Positions 11,251-24,033 of a stretch of DNA of 64,000 bases are shown piece by piece. Each line of letters opens with the position of its first letter. The first letter of the stretch is position 1. This DNA is from Micropterus salmoides (Eukaryota > Chordata > Actinopteri > Centrarchiformes > Centrarchidae). The stretch is from contig NW_024044459.1 of NCBI RefSeq assembly GCF_014851395.1, forward strand, positions 24,735,418 through 24,799,417, read 5' to 3'. The notes below the pieces were generated by a model. That model did not search any database. It was not told where the DNA came from and worked only from the letters and a program-made list of their open reading frames with translations. The position numbers and the translations under genes were made by a program.

Positions 11251-11873
11251 GCAGAGAGGAGATAGGACTCGGCAGCCAGCAGTCATCTACACAACTAAGA
11301 CCAGAATGCATTGCTTCCTCTCTGTTAACCCCCCGTCTGCTGCTTTTGTAGATTGACAGAGAAAGTCAACTATTTGGGGAAATGGCAGAGATGATATTAA
11401 GTAAAGGCAATGCTGCTTCAAAAAGGACACCAAAAGGACCTTATGTATGATGAGACATGAGGGAGGAAAAGATTTCAGGTTAAGTTGTGACATATTAACT
11501 CAGAGTACACCAAGGGCAAATGGTCAAATACAATAAAATTTCCTCTCCTACTAATTGACGTGTCCCTCCTCTGTCAGAATCTCTTTATAATAATCACTTG
11601 CCACTGGACTACTTCCAATCTGACCTCCCACAGAGAGGTCAATGTCACTACCAACGTAACGCAATTCATACTGTAGTTAGCCCCAGGTTAAATTAACAAA
11701 CTTCACTCCCTCCTTTTCAATGCAAGTGAAGGGAATTGTTTCAGTGCTACTGCCAGCGTACATATCACACTGTACTGCAAATCAAGGTCACCTTGGCCAC
11801 CTGAACTATAATTCTCTGCCCCTAGAGTTAAATGTGGACTACCATGAACACACACATTTCTAGGTAGGGCCGG

Positions 11874-12261
11874 TGTTGTGCCGAGTTCTGCAAGCCTGCC
11901 GAGAATTGCATGCATCTCCAAGTAGTGTTTAAAAACAATTAAATATTCTTTGTGGGATATATCAATGATGATAAATGATTCAAAGTATATATTTTATGAA
12001 CGTTTACAATAATTAATAGTTTATTACACTTAGTAGAAGGAGCATTCCTTGAGATTCAGCAAAAGTATGTGGTGAGCATGAGCACAGCAAAGTGTCTGGA
12101 AAAGGCCCCTGAAGAGGTGGATGCATTATTCGGCAGAACAGATGTTGTAGGCTACCTGCCGAGAGTTGCATCCATCTCGTCCCGTTTTTTCAGCATATAT
12201 GAGTGTTACCTCCCGCGAGGTGCATGTAGTTCTCGGCGGGCATGCAGAACTTGGCACAACA
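11874..12261. mobile_element. Inverted-repeat (MITE-like) element with internal hairpin
   Basis: The left arm at 11874-11919 (TGTTGTGCCGAGTTCTGCA, then TGCCGAGAATTGCATGCATC) is matched in inverted orientation by the right arm at about 12213-12261, which on the minus strand reads TGTTGTGCCAAGTTCTGCAT, then CCGCCGAGAACTACATGC. A third, partial copy in direct orientation lies at 12155-12181 (CTGCCGAGAGTTGCATCC). Together with the right arm it would fold into a hairpin with a loop of about 30 bases. No transposase frame and no clear target duplication were seen. I infer a non-autonomous DNA transposon, class unassigned. Confidence 0.6.
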
Positions 12262-15200
12262 ATATTGTTTATTTACTTGCAGTGACAACATAATAAACAG
12301 TATGACCATATCCTGTTACTGTTTCACAATTTGTGCTAGTCAAAGCATTTATAATAAAACATGTAAAAATTAGTTTTTTAACTTTTTGTTTGACATATGC
12401 AGTATGAAGAGTTTGATCTCCTGATAGCCATGATTATTTTACATGTATGTGATTGTATGATATTGTGATTATGTATTTGTATCAGAAAATATCCTTAATA
12501 CTATCGTGACAACATTTCACCCAGACTTAAGCCTGGATGATAAACCAAATTTATCAAATAACTAGCATTGTGAGCCTCTTGCCAATCTAACACAAATATA
12601 TTCTTACTGAAATATACTTTCATTTCAGTTTTTAGTAAATAAAGTCTACTTAGACTGACAATAGCTAGAACAACCAATGCCATCTAATTGTACATCCAAT
12701 TAACCAACTAATCAGCTCAAACTCTAAAAGTCCAAAATCTTTTTCTGGTTTTACTATAATTAATCCAGACAAACATATACAAAGTAAGCCAGCACAAGAA
12801 AGGAAATGTCATGCACGTAGGTATTTAAAGAATACTTATAGTTGCATTTGTCAACATTGAAATAAATGTGACAGTTTACTGTTTTGGATTCATTGTTTTA
12901 GATTAAGTGACTTTTAGACTAAGTGTGTTTGAATATGTGTCTGACCCTGGCTGTTATCAAAGTGCCTAGCTTTGGTTTTAATTACTAAGCTTTGTAAACA
13001 TGGCCTCAGAGGGCCATTTTTAAATTATATTAAGGCTATTGCTAGTGTTCAGAGTACACACTCTTTAGGTGTTACTGATAATAATCAGTGTATTTTAGTA
13101 GGCCAGGACACCCTACTCCTTGGATGCAACATCACACATAAATGTGTGAAATGAATGCATCCTCTCCCTCATTGTAAATCTATTTTTACAGAGAAAACAG
13201 AAGGAATTTTGGTTTCAAGAAAAGTATAGCTGTGACTGTTTCATTATAGAACATTTCCTTGGGTAACAGCATGGATAGAAATGCACAGATTAGGCCAACA
13301 TGATACTAAGTTCCTACCTTAATTGAAAACACTGCTACAGTATCACATAAAGCTTGTCTACTGTCATGTCTGCGACGTTGCAGTGATTCTGTAAAATATC
13401 TGATAACAGCAGAAACAGGCAACAGGGGAGGGCTGCTAGGGATTGTAAGTGAGGTGAGGGAAGTGCTGACAGGGAAAGATTGTTGGACTGTAAATAAATA
13501 ACATCCCCTAAATGTCCCGGGGCATGTTCGAGGAGCTGCTGAAGCATGAAACCTCAATTAATTTCATTCTTGACCTTCGTTTTTTCTCTCTGTACAGTTA
13601 AGTTTAACCATGCAAGAGAGCCAAACCTGACTGGTGAGAACTGCAGGCTTTGTGTGATGTATCTGCTCATTTTATCAATGCCCTTTCAAATATCATCTTT
13701 TTTTGGCTGCATTTTACACTCTGTTCTTTCTTCTATTTAGATTTCAGTCATTCAGCACACTGAGCTGTTGTGTGAAAAGTGCTAATTTAAATAGTTCTAG
13801 TTTTTATCATTATTATATAGACCAATGACCAATTAAGTCACTGTTGAAGGTATCAGATTCCCATGTGGCGCTGAATGGCCTTAAAAGATATATATAAGAA
13901 ATATATTTAAAAGTGAATATTTTCTCAAGCTTCTGTATTTGATTTCACATTGTAAAATACTAAGTGTCGTAATTATACAGTACATATAGACAGTGCTATC
14001 AGGTAATAAAAACACTTACATACATACAGTATGTTTAAAGGTAAATTGGTATTACATCTAAATTATAATAATGCTCTGGGCTCTAATGAGTGACATCTAA
14101 GTTGCTCCAAACATTACATGATATTCTTTTGAAATCCCAAAGTTAAGAAGAATTCCAACCCCACAAAGACCTGTTTATTTTCTGGAGGAAAGCCAGATGA
14201 AGGCCAAACCACCTGAAAGACAAACTAAAGAGAAAGAAGGTGTCTCATTAGGCCAATTACTGCATAAATATACAGGAACCCAAACACTCCCCACAGCCTG
14301 AATGCTCATTAAAAACCAGTTCAAAACAGCTCTGTTGAAGAAAACTATTTCCTTGTTGGAAGGAAATAACAGGAAAATGACATTTTAGAAGTCACAATCA
14401 GAGTTTGAGACCATTTAAAACATTAGGCTGTGTCAGTTCCAGCAGCAGAAGCCATAAATGCTATAGGTCCATGCTAAAAGACATCATGCCAGACCCAGTC
14501 CTGCCTCACTGTCACTAAGGCAACAGAAGACAATTTGCATGTATGAACCAGAAAGACTACAATCAACTGCAGTAAAATACAAGTCTGAAACTGAGGGCTC
14601 CTAATGGACTGCATTCCTCCTGTGGCGATAATAACCTGCTTATCCAAAGGAGGTGGAAGATCTTTAATTAACCACAAATGTAAGAGTTTAGAGTAATTGC
14701 TTCCTGCGTCAGTCTGCACTGACTTAGTAGAGAAACCATGCATCAACTTGATGATTTATGTAGTAATCCCAAACAGACACTTCATCTCAGTGCCCCACGT
14801 AGCAGAGTGAAATTATAGCTGACTCTCTATACGCTGGGGCGATGAATCATCCAACCTGATTGCACATATTCATCACCAGCAAATAACCTCAAGTCCAGGT
14901 AGCATCTTCGCATGGCAGCTGTTGGTGTTGGCACTGTAAATACCTCTGTGAGTTGTGCCCTTAAAATTTTGATGTTTAAAGGCTCAAAAATATCCCTGCA
15001 TGTCTTGAAGCATGTATAGGTAATGGTAGTTAAACATACAGAACTATTGAGAATTGCCTTAACTCCTGCAGCAACTGTTCCCTCTGCAATAATTTGCATG
15101 GTCATAAAAATGTGTATAATGCAAATAAGAGTAAGTAGTACTTTAACTTCTGAATAAAGATTCTATTTAAGTATCAAGGCATTTTGCTGTGGCCAGCCTA

Positions 15201-18200
15201 AGACACATCTGTATAATACCCATGCTGTCTGATCATCTTGATATAACACACCTGTGGGGTGGATTAGATTATATCGGCAAAGGAGAGGTGCTCACTAACA
15301 CAGATTTTGACAGATTTGTGAACAATATTTGAGAGGAATAGGCCTTTTGTGTACATAGAGAAAGTCTTAGATCTTTGAGTCCAGATCATGATGAATGGGG
15401 GCAAAAACAGAAGTGTTGCGTTTATAATTTTGTTCAGTGTATGGTTTCTAGTTTCAGTGAGCTCAAACTGAGCTTTGAACCAATCATTTTATAGACAAAG
15501 GCCCATAACACTACAGTTTGGAAGCAAGAAGTTATTCAAGAACTCCATCATAGTAGGCTAGTCCCAAAACACCTGCATACTACAGTTTGGACTTAAAAGT
15601 CTGACTCTCCTCGGTCCAAATGTAAGGATGTTTGTTTTTTGAGAGCATAACTGTTCCTACATGAACATCAACTGTTGTTCAAAATGTTCAAATGAACAGT
15701 AGGAAGAAATCACCTCCTTGAGATTTTTATAGCACTCGTGTAATCATCTTTATATCTCACAGTAAACTGCTAGAGGTCCAAGTATTTGTAAAGCATACCT
15801 GAAGTGACAACAACATGGACCTTGCAGTTGTTGTAATGCATGTGTGTATTTACATAGATTGCTTGATATCAGATATCAGAGAACACTCCCTTAATAGAAA
15901 CTTCTATCCTTTAGGTCAACATACATGCTGCCTTGACTATAAATGTCTTAATGTATGTAATGTAGGTAATGTAATAGTATGGTTGTTTATTTGTTTAGTG
16001 TTTTTAACCATCTAACCTACAGAATGATTATGAGATTTTGTTTAAAAACGTTAAATAGGAACTTGTGTAATGCCAGTGTTCACAAAATCATAAATGTACA
16101 ACAGTGACAAAATATAAAATGGGATTCCATCTGTTCAGACTTTACTCAAAATATTCTGGTAATATTAAACCATGAGCCAAATAGGCTTGGCGGTAAGAAA
16201 TACTTTTTACTTTCATCTCTCACGGCCCTTTGCGTGAAACACCAGAGAGAAGGTCTAAATTAATATTGTCCACAGAGAATAGAGCTTCCATCACTTGTGG
16301 CCTTTCAACAACAACAAAACAACAACATCCAGCCCACTCTGGCAGACCGCAGTACTGTTGGAAACACTATGCCGACTGTGTGGAAAAGAGCAGAAGTTGG
16401 CACAAAGAGCAATACCTGACCAGTGAAAAAGAGGTGTCACAACACATAAATCCATTAAGAGGATTAAAAAGCAGGAAAATGGAAAAGTGAATGTGAACAC
16501 TAAACCACTATTTTCCCAGTTGACCGCCTTGCACACTGTTTAACTAATTTTTATTTTAATGACCTGCCTGTATCAGCGTTCCCAATTTCTACAGTGCGTC
16601 AGAAGGTGTCAACTGGGACACAATATGAGCTTAATAATGAATTCAGGTTTCATGCAGCATACTGCGGGTCATTGGACACACTGGAGCCATACAGAGCAGA
16701 CAAATCCCAATGCAACAAAAGACAGCACACTAGTACCAGTGATGAAGAGTGGATTCTGTAACAAAGGTCTAATACCAAAACACCCATGCAAGAAACAAAA
16801 GGTGAGACTCCCACAAGAACGCACTCACACATGCAGTACATAACCAAGCAGAAAGGAAAACGATAATTCTAATTATTTACTACAATATTATCCAAGTTTT
16901 GGTCCAATTAACAACACCTATAACCATTGTAACTGTGCACATCAAAGATGGCGACAGCTTTATCCTCAGAAAGCTTAAAGACAACAGGACTAAAGTTTCA
17001 CTCACAGAAACTACACTAAAATGTTTAATTATGTTTACAATGAACTCAACTGTTACTTGTTAACACTTACTTACACAATGTTATGTTGCTACAATTTAAA
17101 AGTTGTCATGTGTTCAACATGCAAAACACTGAGGCCCTGTAGGCTTAAAAACCTATTGTATAATGCTTATTGACAGGAAAAGGACAATGGGTTTCATTAG
17201 TTTCACATATACTCTAAAAACAACAACTAAGACACAATGGAGTTTCAAAGAGCAAGTCAGAGCAGTGGGAGAGGAAGAAGGTGGCATGTAACTTCAAGAT
17301 CGATGTAGTCGTGGCGAAGAGTGGTGGGGAGGCATGCAGTTTATACAGGGAGTGTGAGTTTAGAGAGGTAAAATCCATTATGAGACGGGGCTGTTACATT
17401 CACAACATATTTAAGAGGCAGAAAAGGGAGGAGGAAGTTAAATGTGGCTGAAAAACAGGAAGAAGGGAAAAAAAGGAGATAGAAACCCTGAGGATGATTT
17501 TTGGCTGGGTGACTACTTGGACAGCCTCAGTGTTTGTGATCCCTGGGTAGAGCTTGGCTTCATCTGGCAGAGATGTTTGTTATGTCACAAAACTGAATCC
17601 GACTCTGATCTCTTTGTCTCCATCTCCCTCGTCATTGGGGACAGAGCTGATCTAGCAAATCGACCTCAGCTGGCACGCGCTTTTACATCCAAGACAAACA
17701 AGGACAAGCAATTCAATACACAGCCGCTGCAGAACTAATTGATGAGGATGATAAGCGTGCCATCTGCCCAACAACACTTTAAAACACGTTTAAAACACCG
17801 TTTTTGGCTCCATTTAGATCAATACAGTAAGTGTAGATATTTCTAGCTATCTATTTCTAGATCTGTCAAAAGATTCCATTATTCACTTTATAAGCAAATC
17901 ATTAAAATCATGTTGTGAGTCACAAATTTACTGAGGCATTCATTTTGTGGAAAGGTTACTTTCTTTTTCTTTCGTTTTCTGCCTGAATGTATGGTCATGT
18001 AGACAGGTGTAATAAAACAAATGTACAACAAGCATAAACACAGCCCTACAACCCTTTCACAATGTATACAAAAGAGCAAAACAATTGAATCAATTGAATA
18101 TATTCTTCATCAATATATTCACTGTTAATGGAGAAACATTTTTATACTTTAATAATTCTACAATGTTTTCCAGTTTCCAAGCAGAGTTTGTCTCCTGAAT

Positions 18201-18515
18201 GAGCTAGAATAATTTCTGGGACAGATGTCTACAGTATTCAGCCTCTGTCTAACAATGGAAACATTTATACACAGCTGCATCTAATCACCTTAACCAGATG
18301 AACATGTATACACGCACACACGCACACACAAATAGAAGAAAAGCTGCATACTTACAAGAGACTGAGAAACCGTGCCTTATCCCATTTCTATTTTGTCCCC
18401 AGACTTTTTAGGATAATAGCAATGTTTTAAGCCAAAAAACACGTGAAGAGTTGGAAAAACCAGAGGGTCATTCCATTCAGGGCTAAAACCCGCTGGATGA
18501 AAAGCAGAGTACATG
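12262..18515. other. Gene-free stretch, probably osbp2 intron 2 or flank
   Basis: AT-rich with no recognisable exon or repeat family. I looked on the minus strand for the conserved osbp2 segments that should follow exon 2 (acidic linker and the DLSTCNDLIAKHG region) and did not see them. The next osbp2 exons therefore probably lie left of base 1. Confidence 0.45.
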
Positions 18516-18720
18516 GCTTACTGAGAGAGAGGAGGAGAGAGAGAGCGTGCGTGCGCGAGAGAGAGATAGGCAGGGAGGGAGGGGGCGGGAGGGGGCGGGA
18601 AAACCAGACAGCAAGTGAGAGGGTGAGTGGAAGAGAGAGAAAGATCGAATGCCTGAGTGTATGGATGGCTTGGGGGGAGACAGTTAGGAGATAGGAAAAG
18701 AGGAGGAATGGTGGAAAGCT
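18516..18720 (+). repeat. GA-rich tract with G-quadruplex-like core
   Basis: A purine-rich tract on the plus strand. Within it, about 18573-18599 holds six runs of three or more G with single-base A or C spacers. That is a strong G-quadruplex pattern on the plus strand, which is the non-template strand for plus-directed and the template strand for minus-directed transcription. The open frames across it are low-complexity. Confidence 0.75.
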
Positions 18721-21495
18721 TGTTTAAGTAAGGCAGTCCTAATAATTCCCACTGTTTCAGGACCATGGAAAGAGCACTTCCTTTTATTTTAAAAGGAGAA
18801 CAGCAGCTTGGGATGTTAAAATAAAAGAGTTAAAGGGAAAGATACAGAAAAGTAGTAAGAGAAAAAATAACATTAGCAGAAGGATAAATGTAAATATATA
18901 TGCGATAACTGAAACCCAACAAGTAAATCATGTGCCTACCAGTTTACTCACACACTAGAGTAACCAGAGTCAGTTTAAATAAGGATGACTGTCAGACTGA
19001 CTTACTGATCAAATGCTAATGCAGATCGATGCGCAGTTGTTTGAGAACTCAAGATACACATCAGCTTTCTGGGAACTTCAGGGTCAGGTGCAGGAGGAGA
19101 GGCTCTACTGTGGATCTGTAGCTGCTGCTGTTCCTCTCATGCCTACCTCAGCTAAATCTCTCTGAACTCAGCTAGACCCACAGAAACCACTGATTGGATG
19201 ACTGGTTCCAGCATCTACAAATTTCTCAATTTTTCCACCAACTTCCACTAAACCGTCCCAGTTTCAACTAAAATTGCACCACCTAAGCACATTTTCACTT
19301 GTGTGAAATTCAAATGAAAGTGCATGTCAGGCTCGCAAAATTCAAGCCATTCAAGTGAATCCACTGGCTGCGATCCCACTTTCACAGGCAGTGGCAAAAA
19401 CAAGGCAGGCAAACCCAGAGGAGAGGTCACATTGAAGTGAGGGGGAACACTGCCACCTGCTGAACACATGCAGGCAGCAGCTTCAGTAAGCTGATAGAAA
19501 TCCAATCTAAGCCTAAATTACAACAAGATGCGCTCTTGAAGGACAGGCAATTTACAAGTGAAGGCTTATAAATGGAAAGGACTGCAGATGTGACACCAGT
19601 ACTAACAAGAAATTCAAGTAATTGATTCGGGGTTCAGGTAACTTCAAAACAGAAAAGAATGTCATGGCTCACAGACAAAGAGAGACCTGAGATTCGAGGT
19701 GAGACAGGAGTCTTAGTGCATTATTGGATTTTAAAATCTTCCTGTCTGCGTAAGACAGAAGAACAACAACAAGCCACGGCAAGGCTATCAAGTTATACCT
19801 GGTCTCTATCTACACATACGATGAGTTTACACTGTGCTCTCCTCAGGTCTCAACTGGAGCTCTTTGTTCCACAGACAGAGAGAGGAGCAGCAAATTAATG
19901 AATGTAGGCACCTGGTCACTGATCCGTGTACGTCTAACACTGGACAAAGAATGAGCCTAATAGCAAAATGATCCATAAATTAAATTTTGATAAGCACTGA
20001 CATCATATATAGCCATTCACTGTGGTATTAAAGCATTGCTCAAAGTTGTATTAACCAATACTTCATTTTCTGATCAACACAATGTGCCCCTTTCTCATGT
20101 TCTCTTAAATCCTCCTCCCACAGATAGATTAGCAGTGAAAGGAAATGTTAGAAGAACACAAAGACACACGTACTCTTTCTCTAAGCTTTAAAGCACTTAC
20201 TGAGTCAAAGCTTAAACAAAGTACAAACAATGTACAGCTTTATACAATAAAAGTCTAATCCATGGCAGGAAGTTATAGCACTAATGCAACAGTTACTAGA
20301 GATTTAAAGTTTTGTGTTTAAAAGTATTTAGCAAATAGTTTCAGAAATTCTAAATGACAGTGTTAAAATCTACAAACTACATTTAAATTTCAACAGCTTG
20401 CTAAAATTGACAGTGGGTCAAGGGCTAGCTGGCCAAAAGCCTTTGATTGTCATTTTCAAAGCACAAAATTTCATATGTGTTTAACAGGTCATGAAAACTG
20501 TATCAGTTCTCTACATTTCAAATAGATAGAGTATGTTTTTTTCTTTGAAAAAGACATTTCTAGCTTATATCTGAATTTCATCATTTTTCGCTGGATTCTG
20601 GAATGGGTCCAGAAGAAAACACTGGTGTAAACTGTTGTTGGAAAGCATGTTTTATATATTCGTGAAATATGTGTAGTTCAAAAGTCTAACCTTTTCAAAA
20701 TACAAATACAGCAATATTTCTCTCCTGCTTACTGGAAGTGGTGAGCCAAAAAGCACTCACATTCCTTCCCACTCTATATTTAGTGATCTAGCTTTCAAAT
20801 GGAGGCCAGAGGAATATATAGCCTGTCTCAGTCTCTGTAGACCCTGTCTGCAAAAGACTGGGGCAGAGAGGCATTGGGATGATTCCAGGGTGAAATATGA
20901 AGAAAAACGGTCCTCCTGGGCTTTTCCCACAGCCTTCGACCCGCAACACCTAATTCAAGCATACAAGTCACTCTTGCAGAGGAGATTGTTCTGTTGTCAG
21001 GAGAAGACTGAATAGAAGCCCCGGTTTTCACAGTACCATTTGCATTCTCCATACTTCTTTTCCAACTCGACTGAGCAGACGGCGCTGCCCTCTCCTGGCT
21101 CACACCGGAATCTGAATTACATTAAAGAGGGAGGGCGTGAGCTGAAACACCAGCTGTGCAGAATATGAAGTTCCAGGGGACAGTGGAACATCAAATATCC
21201 AAATGTCTATGCTGGCCTGAGGACCATGCTGAACATGCTGACCTAGTGATGACCACACCTTTAACCTTACAGGGATCTTAATAACTGAACAAACAAAGTC
21301 ATAACACACATTTGCATGTTTGCCCAAGACTTTATCAGCCCAGCCTTTGTTTATCAAGGTTAAAGTCTGACCATTAATGTCTTGCACCAGCACCTCATGT
21401 GTGTATTACACAGTTTGCACTTGAGAGACTATAAACAGCATGCCATGCAGCTTAAAGTTTCTATATAAGTAGCTGCTGGCTCCAGCTGCCCTTAC
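18721..21495. other. Gene-free stretch, proximal osbp2 intron 2
   Basis: Intronic if osbp2 continues leftwards, as the intact donor at 21494-21495 implies. No second exon or repeat was recognised. Confidence 0.45.
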
Positions 21496-21704
21496 CAGAC
21501 TGATCGTTCATCATGCGGATGGCTTTAGCTTTGGCCAGCTCCAATGCTGTGACCCATCTCTGCCGCTCCACCTCTGTGCTAGCCTTCAGGTGGTAAGTGC
21601 GGCCGCCACTGCTCAGGACAATATTGCAGGCATCCTCTGTGTCGATATGTGCTGTGGCCAAGTTGATTGTCCCACGACACGTGTGGGCCATCTCTGCCTG
21701 CGTC
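21496..21704 (-). CDS. osbp2: Oxysterol-binding protein 2, coding exon 2 (C-terminal two thirds of PH domain)
   Basis: The exon is 209 nt, with a minus-strand acceptor TTGTTGCAG before 21704 and a donor GTAAGG after 21496. It enters in phase 2, completing an Arg codon with exon 1, and leaves in phase 1. It encodes about residues 53-122, including AEMAHTCRGTINLATAHIDT and HLKASTEVERQRWVTALELA. This is the C-terminal part of the OSBP-family pleckstrin homology domain, with the invariant Trp (W103) in its closing helix. The PH domain of these proteins binds phosphoinositides and targets Golgi or plasma membrane, while the sterol-binding ORD domain lies far downstream, outside this window. AHTCRG and TAHIDTED resemble OSBP2 more than OSBP1, and the neighbouring genes agree. 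An osbp1-type paralog remains the alternative. Confidence 0.88.
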
Positions 21705-23965
21705 CTGCAACAAAATACAAGGCAGAAAAGGAGACAGAAAAAGACAGAGAGAGAGAGAGAAAGACAAGCAGACACAAGAGAGCTGAAGACATTGGTCTGG
21801 GGCTGTCATCATGCATGTAGAGAGTACAATTGACATTCATATAGTACATATGCACAAGCAGGGAGGCGAGAAGGGACAGAGAAATGCTGAATATTATATA
21901 AGTGTTTGAAAGCCAAGCAGCAGCCACACCTTCTCTATAGTACATTCATGAAACCTAAACCCGCTAATGTTAAACAAATGGTATAGTCTGAATTTCTGAT
22001 TAACTCAGCGTGACCTCCCTGCCCTGCTGTGAGTGTGCTGAATTGTGGGTATTCTGTGTAGCCTCCACTAAGACCAACTGTTGCACATTCAGTGGGCCAC
22101 AGTAGTATAGATAACAAGGCCATTGTCTGGCTTGCAGCCTCTGTAGTGAACAAAACCAAACAATGAATAACGGCGTGAACAAAGAGAGAACAGAGTGTGA
22201 GAGAGGTTAAAAAAAAAAAAAAATGAGAGAGATAGCAGGGGAGAGAGCCAAAGCAGCAGAGCAAGACATTGGAACAAAGAGCAAAGCCAAGGGAGTGTTG
22301 CACAATGCAAAGTCTAAGCCAAATGTACAGGCTGCAAGTTTACAAAGAAATCAAATAAACAATGGCTGCACAGCAATTGTTAATAATGCTGCACCTCATC
22401 CAAATATGAAAACTGCTGTAGAATTGGCTCAGTAGCATAATTATGAGACAGTTGTTCTACATCATAACACAGTAATAATAAGGTCTCTGTTGGAACAGGG
22501 TTACTGCAACTAATATTGTTAACTGGAAAAAAGAAAATTAAAGAGAAACATTGCATTTACAGATCTGTGGTAGAAAGCTGTCTGCCTGTGATTCTGTCAC
22601 GGTTAAACAAGCTAAGCTGCAAGGATGGGCCTTCATGTCCCTCAGAGAGCTCCGGCCGCAGACAGCTGATTTTGCTGATTAACACCCTCGACCAGAGAGC
22701 AGCAACTAATCAGCGAAATCACATGCTGTGTTTAAACAGATATATACTCAATCCTCAGTGTCACACCACCGCCCATCCACACTCTTGGAAACAGCCATTT
22801 TGAAGCATGCAGCCATGCAATCACGAGGATGCGTCTGTATTTGTCTGTGGGTGCCAACATCCATTCATCCATCCTCGGTGAGCCCTCACTGCCACGAGCA
22901 GCTGCCTCTCAGCAGCACTAAGCCCGACACCAGCTCCAGTCTCAGTTGACACTGACAAGGTGGCTGCAGCCTTATTAAGTCAGAGGTTGAAGTGTTTTCA
23001 TGAGCTCTGCCAGGCAGTGATCCCCCTAACACTGCTTCTACAGCCTGAAGTCAAGTCTTGTTATAATGCCAATCCAGAACAAGCGCTTCAGTGTACTGCT
23101 CTTCTGCTGGCGCTCGGTGCACATCAGTTGTGCAGACGAGACCGCACTGGGGCCATGTGAAGCCTTGCGGAGGGCGGGCAGGCGGGTTTTCTGAGCAGCC
23201 CAGTTTCTAGCCGAGCCCAGCCGTGCTCAGCTGCAAAGTCCTGGCTGTAAGTGGGTCAACAAACTGAGTGTGCTGCTGATGACTAAGATGAGATCCCCAC
23301 TGATCGCTTCTGCCCTGTGGAGAGGCGAGGCCATGCAAAGGCCATGAAATTATACAGTCACGGGGTCTACGAAAGCTGGGAAAGAGAGATAAGCACTACA
23401 GGGGCATTAAGGCACTAGAGGAGGAGGGGGTGAAGGTGAGTTGGGGCAGCTGAGGGCATGAGAGAGGTTCCTGCATGTTGCGCCGAGCCAGGACAGAATA
23501 GCAGTGCTTTACCTGTCAGTCCCCTGTGCACACATCCTCATAAAACACAAATCCACCGATCTGGAGCATGTAATGACAGAACAACAACCAGTGAACAACA
23601 CAGAACAACAGCCATAAGCATGAGGAGACATACACAGACAGGCAGAGGATATAGGACACAGTACCCAGACCATGAGAATGTGTACATAGGTTTTTATTGT
23701 GGCTGGGGGGCTGAGATATCACAAGACATGGAGGGAAGGAGCCAGAGAAACTCTGGGGAATGTGTAATGCTGATAACAGAAAGGAAACATAAGGCAAGAA
23801 AACCAAAGCAACACGGACAGCACGACGTGACCTGCTGAAACGCTGAAACAATGAAGTAGTGAGAATGTGGCCAGACTCCCTGCTCGTTTTAAAGTCACTC
23901 TGCTGCTCTCACCTTCACATAAAAACATGAAGACCGCCCGGGCAGGCCCAGACACAGGGACGCTT

Positions 23966-24033
<68 letters not shown>

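Noticed and set aside
10937..11356. Frames rich in His/Thr or Cys/Val on both strands around the ACAT repeat
   Set aside because: Low-complexity translations of the tetranucleotide repeat and the GA/CT tract.
20828..21103. Minus-strand frame just downstream of osbp2 exon 2, considered as osbp2 exon 3
   Set aside because: The translation shows none of the acidic linker or coiled-coil residues that follow the PH domain in OSBP proteins, and no acceptor with matching phase was evident.
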